This document shows positions 24,776-33,698 of a stretch of 64,000 nucleotides of DNA, piece after piece (the stretch's first letter is position 1; each line of letters opens with the position of its first letter). Where the stretch lies: the NCBI GenBank assembly GCA_001548435.1, contig AP017308.1, positions 815,030 to 879,029 of the forward strand. The letters are read 5' to 3'. The notes under the pieces are model-generated. The model had not been told where the DNA came from, made no database searches, and worked only from the letters and a program-made list of their open reading frames with translations. The DNA comes from Leptolyngbya sp. NIES-3755. GTDB taxonomy: Bacteria > Cyanobacteriota > Cyanobacteriia > Leptolyngbyales > Leptolyngbyaceae. Both the position numbers and the translations under genes were made by a program.

Positions 24776-25591
24776 CTACGATAAACGAGCAGCAGCTTCA
24801 CGTAACCGCTCAACGCAGTTTGTTGTAATCGGCTCACCGTGAGCAACAGAAATCACACAAAGAGATGGGACACAATCAGCTAAATTTTTCAGCCACTCAC
24901 AATACGCAATTCTATCAGTCATAAAAAAACGCTTGCCTAACGCTGTGATACCAAAATAGCCACTTGCTCCCAGCCAACCAAGGATTAATTTGTTTCGAGG
25001 CACATACCTGTCTAGGTAGGACTCCGTTAAGTTAAACAAAATATCTGTGAAAATCAGTGCTTTTCCGATAGGTAGCGGTAATTCATACACTAACTCTTGT
25101 GGACGAATCCCCACGGGTCGATGACAAACGATCCCGTAGTTCGGTAACAGTTCTTCTGCAATTGCATCGACTGGAACGACTTCTTCTACATAGGATTTAG
25201 CGACTTCTGGAGCAACTACTAATAATTCTGGATAACGCTGCTTGTAAACCTTTGCATCAATTCGATGAATTCGATTAGGGACAATCATAATTTTGGGGAT
25301 TCCCAAAGATTCCAACTGCACTACCCCTGCTTCATTTAGGGCGATCGCACTGTGAATCAACAACGTCGAATCTGGCAGTTTATAAATTACCATTTCTCTC
25401 GGTGCTTGCCCTGCACTCGGCAGAATACCTGTGACGTGCCAGAGATTAGGCGTTAATTCTTGAATTGGGCTGTGTGGTAAGACATGAGCTATCCATTCAT
25501 CAGTAACGCTATCCCCTCGAACCTGACGAGGTTTGACGAACGAGAAGAATGAATAGAATAGCTCCGATACATCTCTTTTCTCTTGAGTCAT
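24776..25591 (-). CDS. DUF4336 protein (metallo-beta-lactamase-like fold)
   Basis: A 271-residue protein matching the DUF4336 pattern: LTPNLWHVTG, then REMVIYKLPDSTLLIHSAIAL, then IMIVPNRIHRIDAKVYKQRYP, and later ALIFTDILFNLTES. The fold resembles metallo-beta-lactamases, but the HxHxDH motif is not seen, so enzyme activity is doubtful. No signal peptide. It stands alone on the minus strand between inverted repeats in the accessory patch. Function unknown. Confidence 0.82.
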   Translation of the reverse strand: MTQEKRDVSELFYSFFSFVKPRQVRGDSVTDEWIAHVLPHSPIQELTPNLWHVTGILPSAGQAPREMVIYKLPDSTLLIHSAIALNEAGVVQLESLGIPKIMIVPNRIHRIDAKVYKQRYPELLVVAPEVAKSYVEEVVPVDAIAEELLPNYGIVCHRPVGIRPQELVYELPLPIGKALIFTDILFNLTESYLDRYVPRNKLILGWLGASGYFGITALGKRFFMTDRIAYCEWLKNLADCVPSLCVISVAHGEPITTNCVERLREAAARLS

Positions 25592-25677
25592 GAGCGCACT
25601 TCTAACAATGCTATGTGAATTTTAGACTGTCGAACGCCTCACAGATATTCTCCAAACGACTTCCATCAGCCGAAACG

Positions 25678-25691
25678 AAGCAGGCTAACAA
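25678..25691. repeat. Inverted repeat flanking the DUF4336 gene, right
   Basis: AAGCAGGCTAACAA, the exact inverse of the copy at 24757-24770. It lies in the 148-base gap between the DUF4336 gene and the end of the deaminase gene. The gap also holds the hairpin-like end of the deaminase transcript (GAGAG with CTCTC, near 25700-25730). Confidence 0.6.
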
Positions 25692-25739
25692 AAGAAATAG
25701 AGAGACAGCGATCGACACACCGCCCCTCTCCAATTTTTT

Positions 25740-26765
25740 CTAACTCGCTTCAGATTTCAACAATCGATCGAGCAATGAAGCCGGACGCTGAGCATAATTC
25801 CACGCAAACGCATGACGAAATGCCGCATCCTGACACGCTTGCAATTCCTCAAACCCAATCACATCTTGAGTTAAGAGCGTTTCATACTCAAACGGCAACC
25901 GCACATCATTCAATCCCGCATTATCGGTACAGATCGCAATATCCACACCTGCATCGAAACACTGATCAAACACCTGTTTCAGTTGACGAATTTCCTCAAG
26001 CGTTCCTGTTTTCAAATAGGTGGTTGGGCAGACTTCCAAACATTGCTTCCTCTGCGCGACTTCTCCCAGCAAATGCGGGTAACGCAGCGGGATTTGAATG
26101 CCGTGTCCAATTCGATCGAGAAACGGCAGCAGTTCGGGATAATTGCCTTCGGTTTCGTACAAATGGCAAGTGGTGTGCAGATTCAGCGATCGAGCATATT
26201 CAAACAGTTCGATAAATTCGTCCAATCGCTCTGCATAATACGAATCGCCGCCCGCCAAATCGATCGCGCAAATATATTCGGGCATCTGAGCCGCCAAATC
26301 CACGATCGCTCGATTCACCTCATACGGTAATTTCGAGTGCATACAGAGAATTTGACTACTGACGATCGGGTATTCTTTCAACCGACTTGATCGACCAACA
26401 ATCTGAGCAATTTCGGTCATCTGCTCGATTCGACGTGACTGATCTAAATTTGGATTCGTTCGCAAATAAGGCGTATAGCGAAGTTCTAGATACGCCAAAT
26501 TCTCGAAAATGTACGCACCCCGCATCAAACGGTAGATGAAATACGGAAGCGCTTCAGCAGTTTGGACTCCTTCTACGATCGTATGAAGTTCTAGATACTC
26601 ATCCAATGTATTGCGCGGTCGAGTATAAAAATCTTCAAACTCAGGATAATTAGAAAAGCGATCGGTCAGTTCCGATTCGCTGCGTTCTAAATAGCGCCAC
26701 AAGATGCGAGGTACAACCGAACCGCCCAGGTGACGATGCAATTCTGCGTATAAAGCCACGGACAC
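25740..26765 (-). CDS. Adenosine deaminase-family amidohydrolase
   Basis: A 341-residue TIM-barrel hydrolase with ELHRHLGGS (metal-binding HxH), CHLYETEG (catalytic Glu), RIGHGI (His) and AICTDNAG (metal-binding Asp). Classical adenosine deaminases have Asp-Asp in the last motif; here the second Asp is Asn, a position that contacts the base. The substrate may therefore differ from adenosine, for example a modified nucleoside. Length and order of motifs fit the family. The start ATG lies opposite the ccsA promoter region. The end of the gene was duplicated 3.7 kb away (22048-22186). Confidence 0.88.
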   Translation of the reverse strand: MSVALYAELHRHLGGSVVPRILWRYLERSESELTDRFSNYPEFEDFYTRPRNTLDEYLELHTIVEGVQTAEALPYFIYRLMRGAYIFENLAYLELRYTPYLRTNPNLDQSRRIEQMTEIAQIVGRSSRLKEYPIVSSQILCMHSKLPYEVNRAIVDLAAQMPEYICAIDLAGGDSYYAERLDEFIELFEYARSLNLHTTCHLYETEGNYPELLPFLDRIGHGIQIPLRYPHLLGEVAQRKQCLEVCPTTYLKTGTLEEIRQLKQVFDQCFDAGVDIAICTDNAGLNDVRLPFEYETLLTQDVIGFEELQACQDAAFRHAFAWNYAQRPASLLDRLLKSEAS

Positions 26766-26953
26766 CTCTGATATTTGATTCTGATGATTGTTCTCTATTC
26801 TGACTTGACTTTTTAATCTTGGCTGGCACTTTGCAATACCAAAATCAAACTTTCAACCTGAAGTACGACCAACCGTAAAACCCTCAGTGCCTCCACAGGC
26901 TTATACAATGAGAAATAGACCGCCAATTTGAATGACTTTTAAGGGAAACAGAA

Positions 26954-27913
26954 ATGGATTTGGTTGCACTCCAAGGAATTTTAGACAACTTGTCCTTTGC
27001 CGTTTTATTCGCGACGATGCTGATTTACTGGATTGGTGCAGCCTTTCCACAGATTCCCTACGCCTCGACTCTGGGAACCGCTGGAATGGCGATCGCGAAT
27101 CTCTCAACGGCTACGCTACTTGCCGCTCGCTGGATCGAAGCGGGATATTTTCCCCTCAGCAATCTTTATGAATCGCTCTTTTTCCTCGTCTGGGGCATTA
27201 CAACGATGCACCTGATTGCAGAAAATATGAGCAAGAGCAAACTGGTTGGAGTCGTTACGGCTCCGGTGGCGATGGCGATTACGGCATTTGCAGCGCTGAC
27301 TTTGCCTGATACGATGCAGGCTTCGGCTCCTCTAGTTCCGGCGTTGAAATCAAATTGGTTAATGATGCACGTCAGCGTGATGATGTTGAGTTATGCCACG
27401 TTGATGGTTGGATCGTTATTAGCGATCGCATTTCTAGTCGTGACTCGCGGACAAAATATCGAACTGAAAGGAAGCTCGATCGGTACAGGCAGCTATCGCG
27501 AAAAATCCTATCAACTCCACCGCTCCGAAGAAGTTGGCATCAATTCAGGCGGAACGGCAGTTTTAGAAAAAACAACGCTTTCCCCGCAACGTCTGACGCT
27601 TGCTGATACTTTGGACAACATTAGCTATCGAGTGATTGGACTCGGATTTCCGCTTTTGACGATCGGCATTATTGCAGGTGGTGTTTGGGCGAACGAAGCT
27701 TGGGGATCGTACTGGAGTTGGGACCCGAAAGAAACTTGGGCATTCATTACTTGGCTCGTGTTTGCGGCTTATCTGCACAGTCGAATTACGAAAGGTTGGC
27801 AGGGACGAAAACCCGCACTTCTGGCATCAGCAGGATTTGTCGTCGTTTGGATCTGTTATCTGGGAGTGAATCTTCTGGGTAAAGGACTCCACAGTTACGG
27901 ATGGTTCCTATAA
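26954..27913 (+). CDS. ccsA: Cytochrome c assembly protein CcsA (ResC/CcsB-type)
   Basis: A 319-residue membrane protein of the System II cytochrome c pathway, which carries heme across the thylakoid membrane to apocytochromes with Ccs1. The WWD heme-handling signature is [14 protein letters not shown] (~255-268), and about seven to eight hydrophobic helices are visible. Conserved His appear in [12 protein letters not shown] and in the final HSYGWF. A soluble loop separates helices 5 and 6. Databases name the same family ccsA (plastid) or ccsB. A TATACAAT at 26902-26909 could be its -10 box. Confidence 0.93.
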   Translation: MDLVALQGILDNLSFAVLFATMLIYWIGAAFPQIPYASTLGTAGMAIANLSTATLLAARWIEAGYFPLSNLYESLFFLVWGITTMHLIAENMSKSKLVGVVTAPVAMAITAFAALTLPDTMQASAPLVPALKSNWLMMHVSVMMLSYATLMVGSLLAIAFLVVTRGQNIELKGSSIGTGSYREKSYQLHRSEEVGINSGGTAVLEKTTLSPQRLTLADTLDNISYRVIGLGFPLLTIGIIAGGVWANEAWGSYWSWDPKETWAFITWLVFAAYLHSRITKGWQGRKPALLASAGFVVVWICYLGVNLLGKGLHSYGWFL

Positions 27914-27946
27914 TGTCACAGAGAACGCGATCGATGAGGAATGAGA

Positions 27947-28339
27947 ATGGATAACGGATTTACCCCAATGAATGAAGATGAAGTCTTGTTCGTCGATCGA
28001 GGTCGCGTGTTGATGAACAATCCCACCTTCAAAGTCAGCGAATTTCTCGATCAACTGGCACAAGTCATCAGTGAGCAGTCCGATGAATGGTCAGAGGATA
28101 GCGAAGCCTGGTTCGATGAAGGATTAGAGTGTGAAGCTTTACGATTTAATTCGGGAACTGGATGGCAACGGGGCAGAGTCCGAATTCGATTGGAGTTTGC
28201 ACCAGCGAGACAGCCAGAACGATTACCAGAACGCTCTTCGGCTCGTCAACCGGAACCTTTGACTAGACTGGAACCGTTATCCGATCGTCCTCGCCCTCGC
28301 AACATCGACGATATTTACGCGGACGAAGACAATTATTAA
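27947..28339 (+). CDS. KGK-domain protein
   Basis: The ATG at 27947 is seven bases after GATGAGGA and is preferred over an ATG at 27941. The 130-residue protein contains the KGK domain seen mostly in cyanobacteria (DEVLFVDRGRVLMNNPTFKV, later GWQRGRVRIRLEF). A Pro/Arg/Glu-rich tail follows. The function of the domain is not known. It sits between ccsA and tilS, eight bases before tilS, so it is likely cotranscribed. Confidence 0.85.
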   Translation: MDNGFTPMNEDEVLFVDRGRVLMNNPTFKVSEFLDQLAQVISEQSDEWSEDSEAWFDEGLECEALRFNSGTGWQRGRVRIRLEFAPARQPERLPERSSARQPEPLTRLEPLSDRPRPRNIDDIYADEDNY

Positions 28340-28348
28340 TTTCTGAAT

Positions 28349-29314
28349 ATGGCGAATTTCTGGACACCAATCCACGCTCAAATTCATCGAACAATTCGCC
28401 ATCGCAATCTACTACAGAAAAATCAATCGATTCTAATTGCCGTCTCTGGTGGACAAGATTCGCTTTGTCTGGCTCAATTGATGATCGATTTGCGATCACG
28501 TTGGAATTGGTATCTCGCGATCGCGCATTGTGATCATCGCTGGCGTTCCGACTCTCAACAAAATGCCGAACATGTCGCAACCCTAGCCAAACAATGGAAT
28601 TTACCTTTTCATCTAAAAACCGCAGATTCCATTCCCGGCAATGAAGCAGAAGCGCGAAACTGGCGATATGCTCAACTTCAACTCATTGAAGGATTTAGCG
28701 CGATCATCACTGGACATACGGCAAGCGATCGGGCTGAAACACTGCTATTTAACTTAATCCGAGGGAGTGGAGCCGACGGATTACGATCGCTAAATTGGAC
28801 ACGATCGCTCAGTCCAACTCAAACTCTAGTCCGTCCATTATTAGAATTAACTCGCGCTCAAACGGGTGAATTTTGCCGCGATCGCAATCTGCAAATCTGG
28901 GAAGACAGCACGAATTCAGATTTAACCTATTCCAGAAACCGAATTCGCCAAGAATTGATTCCCTATCTGAAAACGCATTTTAATCCCCAAACCGAGCAAC
29001 ATCTCGCACAAACGATCGAGCTTTTATCCGCAGATGTTGATTATCTGGAGGATGCCGCGCAGGAACTCTACAAAAAAGCGATCTCAAAAGAAGGCTTCGA
29101 TCGTAAAGTTCTCCGTCAAGCTCCGATCGCGCTTCAACGTCGAGCAGTACGACACTTTCTAATTCAATCTCTCAACTTCAACCCAAATTTTGAGCAAGTT
29201 GAAAAATTCGTCGCGCTAATTACTGCTCCAAATCGATCGCGGACAGATCCATTCATCGGAAAAACGATCGCAGAAGTTTCTGGCGATTTCATTCACTTGA
29301 AAGAACTACCTTAA
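28349..29314 (+). CDS. tilS: tRNA(Ile)-lysidine synthase
   Basis: A 321-residue N-type ATP pyrophosphatase. The PP-loop SGGQDS is at residues 33-38, followed by HCDHRWRSDS and the GHTASDRAETLLFNLIRG segment. The enzyme attaches lysine to C34 of tRNA-Ile(CAU), so that it reads AUA codons. The length matches cyanobacterial TilS, which lack the long C-terminal domain of the E. coli enzyme. It converges on hmpF with a four-base stop overlap (TTAA). Confidence 0.95.
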   Translation: MANFWTPIHAQIHRTIRHRNLLQKNQSILIAVSGGQDSLCLAQLMIDLRSRWNWYLAIAHCDHRWRSDSQQNAEHVATLAKQWNLPFHLKTADSIPGNEAEARNWRYAQLQLIEGFSAIITGHTASDRAETLLFNLIRGSGADGLRSLNWTRSLSPTQTLVRPLLELTRAQTGEFCRDRNLQIWEDSTNSDLTYSRNRIRQELIPYLKTHFNPQTEQHLAQTIELLSADVDYLEDAAQELYKKAISKEGFDRKVLRQAPIALQRRAVRHFLIQSLNFNPNFEQVEKFVALITAPNRSRTDPFIGKTIAEVSGDFIHLKELP

Positions 29315-31017
29315 GCCATCACAAATTCTGGCTTCTGAGTCAGGCTAGAAATCACCGCTTTCATTTCCTCGATCGCTGCATATTGCCCGCCCGATTGTGC
29401 GATCGCTTCGAGATGCTGACCCATTGACGCGATCGAATCTTGAATCGGCTGTAGCATTTCCTGATACAACGCCACTCGACCTGCAATTTCCGCTGCTGCA
29501 ACTCTTTGAGCCTGCAATGCTTCTTCAATTTGCTTCAATTCGTTGCGTTTTTCATCCTGTTCGCCAGTTTGACCATTCACCTGATCTTGAGCTTGCTGCA
29601 TTGCCGCTTCAATTTCTCGAATTTGGACTTCGATTTGCTGCAATTCTTCAGACTGCTTTTGGCGTTGTGCTTCGATTTGAGCAAACACGATCGAAAAATC
29701 AATTCCGTCGCCATCCGGTTCAGCTCCACCCCGACGCACTAACACCATCTTGTGCTGGCGCAAAATGACTTCTTTCTCTTTCAAACTGCGACGTTGACCG
29801 ACTAAAGTTTGATGCAGAAACTCATAAGCATCTTGTTCATCAACGAGTTCCGTTTCCAAACTCATCCGATCGAACTCACTCGCCTGAGCAATCTTATCTT
29901 TGAGTCCCTGAATCTCTTTCTCTTTCAGCCGTAGTTCTTCTTCCTGTCCGTGTACGAATTGAGAGGACTGATCGAACTCACGCTGAATTCCCTCAACGAT
30001 CGATTGAAGTTCCTCAAGCGACATATTTTCCAAAGCTTGAACATCGATCTGAGGCGAATCGCCGTTTGCGCCATCGATCGTATTCTGAATTTTCTGGTGC
30101 AAATCGCTGTGGTATTGAATTTGCGCGTTTAGCGATCGAGCAATTTCCTGTTTAGCTGCCAAAATCGATCCTTGTGATTTCACTTTGATTTTGGCTTGTT
30201 CAAGTGCTTCTTGAGCCTGATACCAAGTTTGCCACTGTTCTGCAATGTTGTGTGCTTGTTGCTCAATCTCGTGCTGCATGTGTTGAGCTGATTGACTTTG
30301 CTCTTCCAGAGTTTGCCAATGATGAGCCAGCAAACTTTGCTGATAGTCAAGCAACTCGTGACACTGCCGCATGACTTCTGGAGAAGTGCCCGATTCCATT
30401 AAGCGATCGAGCAATTGATAAAGTTCTTGTGCCTTCGCTTCATCCAACACACAAGCACCCAGCAATTCAGCCTGCCGCTCTTCTAACTGCTGCTTTTGTC
30501 CGTGTAACTGTTCCCATGCCCCTTGTAACTCTTGGCGATTGCGCTCCAATTCTTCCTGTTGGCGCAACACTTCATCTCGCATCGCCACAAATTCTTGGCG
30601 TTGCTGATCCATCTGCTGACATTCAGCCTCAATAATTTTGAGTTCTTCCTGCCGAGCTTCCATTTCCATTTCGCGGCGAGTCAACTCCTGACTTTGATAG
30701 GTCAGCGACTCGTTCCACTGCTCGATCTCAGCCTCCTTTGTCTTGATCTTGTCTTGGAGCCGAGAGAACGTCTGCAACATATTTGCGATCGGGCGACCTG
30801 CTTCCTGAACGCGCTGCACCTGCTTGTTGCCAGTCAGATCAACGAGCAAAAGCGTCCCAGGGCTGAATTTACCTGCTTCATCTGCCGCTATGACTTCTTC
30901 TGCGGTGATCGCGCTCCAATTCTGTTCCCCACGCTGACAAGCCAGTAACTTCAGTTCAGACTTGCCACCGCCCATGATTCCGCCTTTCTTCTGAACCACT
31001 TCTGCTAGATACAGCAC
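29311..31017 (-). CDS. hmpF: Pilus motility protein HmpF, coiled coil
   Basis: A 568-residue protein starting at GTG. The N-terminal ~85 residues are a compact conserved head (MLYLAEVVQKKGGIMGGGKS, then LKLLACQRGEQNWSAI). Residues ~90-540 are almost all Gln/Glu-rich heptad coiled coil with two breaks. This matches HmpF, which in Nostoc is needed for type IV pilus-driven gliding and forms filaments near the cell poles. It is transcribed away from the chemotaxis genes that begin at 31204, sharing a 186-base control region with them, as in other hmp loci. Confidence 0.88.
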   Translation of the reverse strand: MLYLAEVVQKKGGIMGGGKSELKLLACQRGEQNWSAITAEEVIAADEAGKFSPGTLLLVDLTGNKQVQRVQEAGRPIANMLQTFSRLQDKIKTKEAEIEQWNESLTYQSQELTRREMEMEARQEELKIIEAECQQMDQQRQEFVAMRDEVLRQQEELERNRQELQGAWEQLHGQKQQLEERQAELLGACVLDEAKAQELYQLLDRLMESGTSPEVMRQCHELLDYQQSLLAHHWQTLEEQSQSAQHMQHEIEQQAHNIAEQWQTWYQAQEALEQAKIKVKSQGSILAAKQEIARSLNAQIQYHSDLHQKIQNTIDGANGDSPQIDVQALENMSLEELQSIVEGIQREFDQSSQFVHGQEEELRLKEKEIQGLKDKIAQASEFDRMSLETELVDEQDAYEFLHQTLVGQRRSLKEKEVILRQHKMVLVRRGGAEPDGDGIDFSIVFAQIEAQRQKQSEELQQIEVQIREIEAAMQQAQDQVNGQTGEQDEKRNELKQIEEALQAQRVAAAEIAGRVALYQEMLQPIQDSIASMGQHLEAIAQSGGQYAAIEEMKAVISSLTQKPEFVMA

Positions 31018-31160
31018 ACTAATAGCCTCTCATGTTCGATGCCCAATGCTTTGATTAATGTGCCCGGATTGTTTGCGTTCTACCCATTGCGATCGAAAAA
31101 ATTATCGGCTTTGCAAAATCTTGCTCTTAGAAAATTCCGGTGCACCCAAGCATTAATAGA

Positions 31161-31166
31161 TACAAT
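31161..31166 (+). promoter_or_regulatory. Possible -10 box of the hmp operon
   Basis: TACAAT lies 38 bases before the ATG at 31204. The -35 region has no good match, so an alternative sigma factor or activator is likely. Only the hexamer and its position support this. Confidence 0.3.
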
Positions 31167-31203
31167 GTGTGGACAATTCACGCGGGTTTAGTGGCATAGC
31201 TCC

Positions 31204-32406
31204 ATGCAAGGACAGCTAAGTGAAATTGACATTTTGAGTATTCTGCAACTGATCGAACTCGGTCAGCGAACGGGCGAATTATTTGTTGAGGCATATTCGG
31301 GCAGTACGCATCGCTTATCTCGTCAGCATCCGTCCTGGTTCGTCTTTTTCCTCAATGGTCAAATTATTTACGCAGGCGAGACCGAATCCGATTTCTCTCG
31401 TCTGCGAGATTACTTACATCGTTATCGATCAGAATCTACGATCGACCAAATTCCCGCATCGTCGATCGCAACTTTCAATACGCCTGAATACGGTTGTCTC
31501 TGGGCACTTCTGGAAAATCACCTAGTGACTCCCGACCAGGGACGAAAGATCATCCAGGGCATGGTGCGTGAAACCTTGTTTGATTTGCTCAGTCTGCATC
31601 AAGGCTCATTTGTGTTCGAGCTGGGAAATCCGCTGACTCCACAATTGCTCACGATGGAGATTGCGCCACTCGCGACAAAAATACTGAAGCAAGTCCAAGA
31701 CTGGAAACAGCTTCACCCGTATTTACACTCTCCCGATCAATGTCCCACGATCGGGAATTCGATTCTATTAAAAGCGGCAATTCCTGATACTACTTTTCAA
31801 GCGCTCGATCGCTATGCCGACGGGAAAACCTCGATTCGCCAAATCGCCCGATATCTGAATCGCGATATTTCTACCGTTGCGAGGGCAATCTATCCGTATG
31901 TTCAGCGAGGATGGTTGCAACTCAGCAATCCTACTGTGCAATCCTCACCGCCTCGCACTCCGAAGGCTCCCAAAGTCGTCTGTATCGATGACAGTCCAAC
32001 GGTCTGCAAGGCAGTAGAATTAATGCTGAATCGCAACGGCTACGACATCAGTACGATCGAGAATCCACTGACTGCCCTGAGTTTGGTGTTCCAACTCAAG
32101 CCCGATCTGATTCTCTGTGATATTACGATGCCAGAACTCGACGGATACGAAATCTGTGCGATGTTGCGGCAAGCAAGCGCATTTCGGCAAACTCCGATTA
32201 TCATGCTGACGGGCAAAGATGGATTTATCGATCGAGTCCGAGCGCGAATGGTCGGAGCCACAGATTATTTAACCAAACCGTTTGGAGAACATGAAATTTT
32301 GATGCTACTAGAAAAATATATTGGGGTTGGTCAACCCGAACATCTAACGACCACACAGCAAGTTTTAGACGCGCTCGAAGCCGAATTAAATTTGAATGCC
32401 TCGTGA
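31204..32406 (+). CDS. hmpA: PatA/PilG-type response regulator (DUF4388 + receiver)
   Basis: A 400-residue regulator. The N-terminal DUF4388/PatA domain reads QGQLSEIDILSILQLIELGQ. A middle helical region (~120-245) has a winged-helix look. The C-terminal receiver (~258-385) has its Asp at about 306 (CDITMPELDGYE) and Lys in TKPFGEHE. In hmp/pil systems this is the first output regulator of the CheA-like kinase and acts on the pilus motors. First gene of the + strand cluster. Confidence 0.87.
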   Translation: MQGQLSEIDILSILQLIELGQRTGELFVEAYSGSTHRLSRQHPSWFVFFLNGQIIYAGETESDFSRLRDYLHRYRSESTIDQIPASSIATFNTPEYGCLWALLENHLVTPDQGRKIIQGMVRETLFDLLSLHQGSFVFELGNPLTPQLLTMEIAPLATKILKQVQDWKQLHPYLHSPDQCPTIGNSILLKAAIPDTTFQALDRYADGKTSIRQIARYLNRDISTVARAIYPYVQRGWLQLSNPTVQSSPPRTPKAPKVVCIDDSPTVCKAVELMLNRNGYDISTIENPLTALSLVFQLKPDLILCDITMPELDGYEICAMLRQASAFRQTPIIMLTGKDGFIDRVRARMVGATDYLTKPFGEHEILMLLEKYIGVGQPEHLTTTQQVLDALEAELNLNAS

Positions 32407-32535
32407 AAATACCAGTTTTTGCGACAGTATCAGTTTAATTCAGTAATTGCGGGTACTTTAGTTAGTAATGATTCAAGGTAAACAGGGGCTAGTTTCTCCC
32501 GTCATCGGTTCAGCAAAGCTCACAGGTAGGGGGTT

Positions 32536-32901
32536 ATGAGTACAGTTTTAGTCGTGGAAGATAGCGTCACTCAGCGAGAAATGATCACCGATCTGCTCAA
32601 AGGCAGTGGGATCGAGGTGACGATCGCGACCGATGGCGTTGAAGCCTTAGAACACATTCAGGGGCATTGTCCTGATTTGGTTGTGTTGGATATCGTCATG
32701 CCTCGGATGAATGGTTACGAGGTCTGTCGTCGGCTCAAAGCTGATCCCAAGACCCAGAAAGTGCCTGTAGTGATGTGTTCCTCTAAAGGGGAAGAGTTCG
32801 ATCGCTATTGGGGAATGAAGCAAGGGGCGGATGCCTATATTGCCAAACCCTTCCAGCCCACCGAACTCGTCGGTACGGTGAAACAATTGTTGCGCGGTTA
32901 G
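32536..32901 (+). CDS. hmpB: CheY-like receiver (PilH type)
   Basis: A 121-residue single receiver domain. D52 lies in VVLDIVMPRMNGYE, the acidic pair in VVEDS, Thr/Ser in VMCSSKG and Lys in AKPFQP. It has no output domain, so it acts by protein contact or as a phosphate sink for the kinase. GGGGG precedes the ATG. The CheW gene follows 11 bases later. Confidence 0.92.
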   Translation: MSTVLVVEDSVTQREMITDLLKGSGIEVTIATDGVEALEHIQGHCPDLVVLDIVMPRMNGYEVCRRLKADPKTQKVPVVMCSSKGEEFDRYWGMKQGADAYIAKPFQPTELVGTVKQLLRG

Positions 32902-32912
32902 GAACAGAGGTA

Positions 32913-33443
32913 ATGGTAGGAAGTCCAGATTTCTTAACAGGAAGAGGGCAGGATCAAGCCCCGGAATTTCAGGAGCTAGAAAGCCCCGAAGGTGAGTTGC
33001 ATTTGCGATTCTATACGCCTTCCGGGGCTGAATTTGCGTTACCTGCGACTGGAATTCGCGAGGTGTTATCGCCTTCACCGGATCGAATTACGCCTGTTCC
33101 AAATGTTTCGCCATTGTTGCTCGGAACGCTAAACGTTCGAGGTCGCGTGGTTTGGGTTGCAGATCTGGGTCAATTTCTAGGAGATGCGGCGGCACTCAAT
33201 ACGGATCGTCCAGAAATTTCGGTAATTGCGGTCGAAGATCAAGATATCATGCTCGGTTTGGCAGTCGATCGCATTCTTGGAATGGAATGGCTTGATATCG
33301 AAAACGTGCAAGCCGCAACGGCTGTTCCTGACAGTGTTGCACCGTTTTTACGGGGTGAGTGGATTCTGGATAAAGAAGGGGGTCAATGCTTGCGCCTGCT
33401 CGATCAGGTTTCCATATTGCGATCGGCAAGGTGGGCGGCATGA
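32913..33443 (+). CDS. hmpC: CheW-like coupling protein
   Basis: The ATG at 32913 with GAGG upstream is chosen over an ATG at 32808 that would lie deep in the CheY gene. The 176-residue protein has one CheW domain (FYTPSGAEFALPATGIREVL, then LLGTLNVRGRVVWVADLGQF, then LAVDRILGM). It links the chemoreceptor to the CheA-like kinase. An N-terminal ~25 residues are disordered. Confidence 0.92.
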   Translation: MVGSPDFLTGRGQDQAPEFQELESPEGELHLRFYTPSGAEFALPATGIREVLSPSPDRITPVPNVSPLLLGTLNVRGRVVWVADLGQFLGDAAALNTDRPEISVIAVEDQDIMLGLAVDRILGMEWLDIENVQAATAVPDSVAPFLRGEWILDKEGGQCLRLLDQVSILRSARWAA

Positions 33444-33698
33444 AAATGTCAACGCAAGATGTACGGAACTCAGCGGAATATGTTGATTTCGTGAAGGAAC
33501 AGGGGAACTATTTTGAAGAGGAGAGTTTCCCGATCGAGATACACTTAAATGCTGAGTCTTACAAATCCGAGGGCTTAAAAAACTTTTTGAGAAGCTTCTC
33601 CACGATAAGTAACACCATGTATTATTCTCACTTTACCCTAACTGCTCCCATTTTCAAATTCGGTTTTCAGCGCAGCACGTACTTGCAGGAGGAGGCAT
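33444..33698. other. Gap between the CheW and receptor genes
   Basis: An A+T-richer gap of 255 bases. An open frame (ATG at 33440 overlapping the CheW stop, running to 33715) could encode about 91 residues, but it overlaps the receptor ribosome site and start and shows no known domain. The palindrome GAGAAGCTTCTC lies near 33590. A secondary promoter for the receptor gene is possible. Confidence 0.4.

Noticed and set aside
25775-26330. Long plus-strand frames antisense to the deaminase gene
   Set aside because: They have no ribosome site and no recognisable family, and the minus strand carries clear catalytic motifs.
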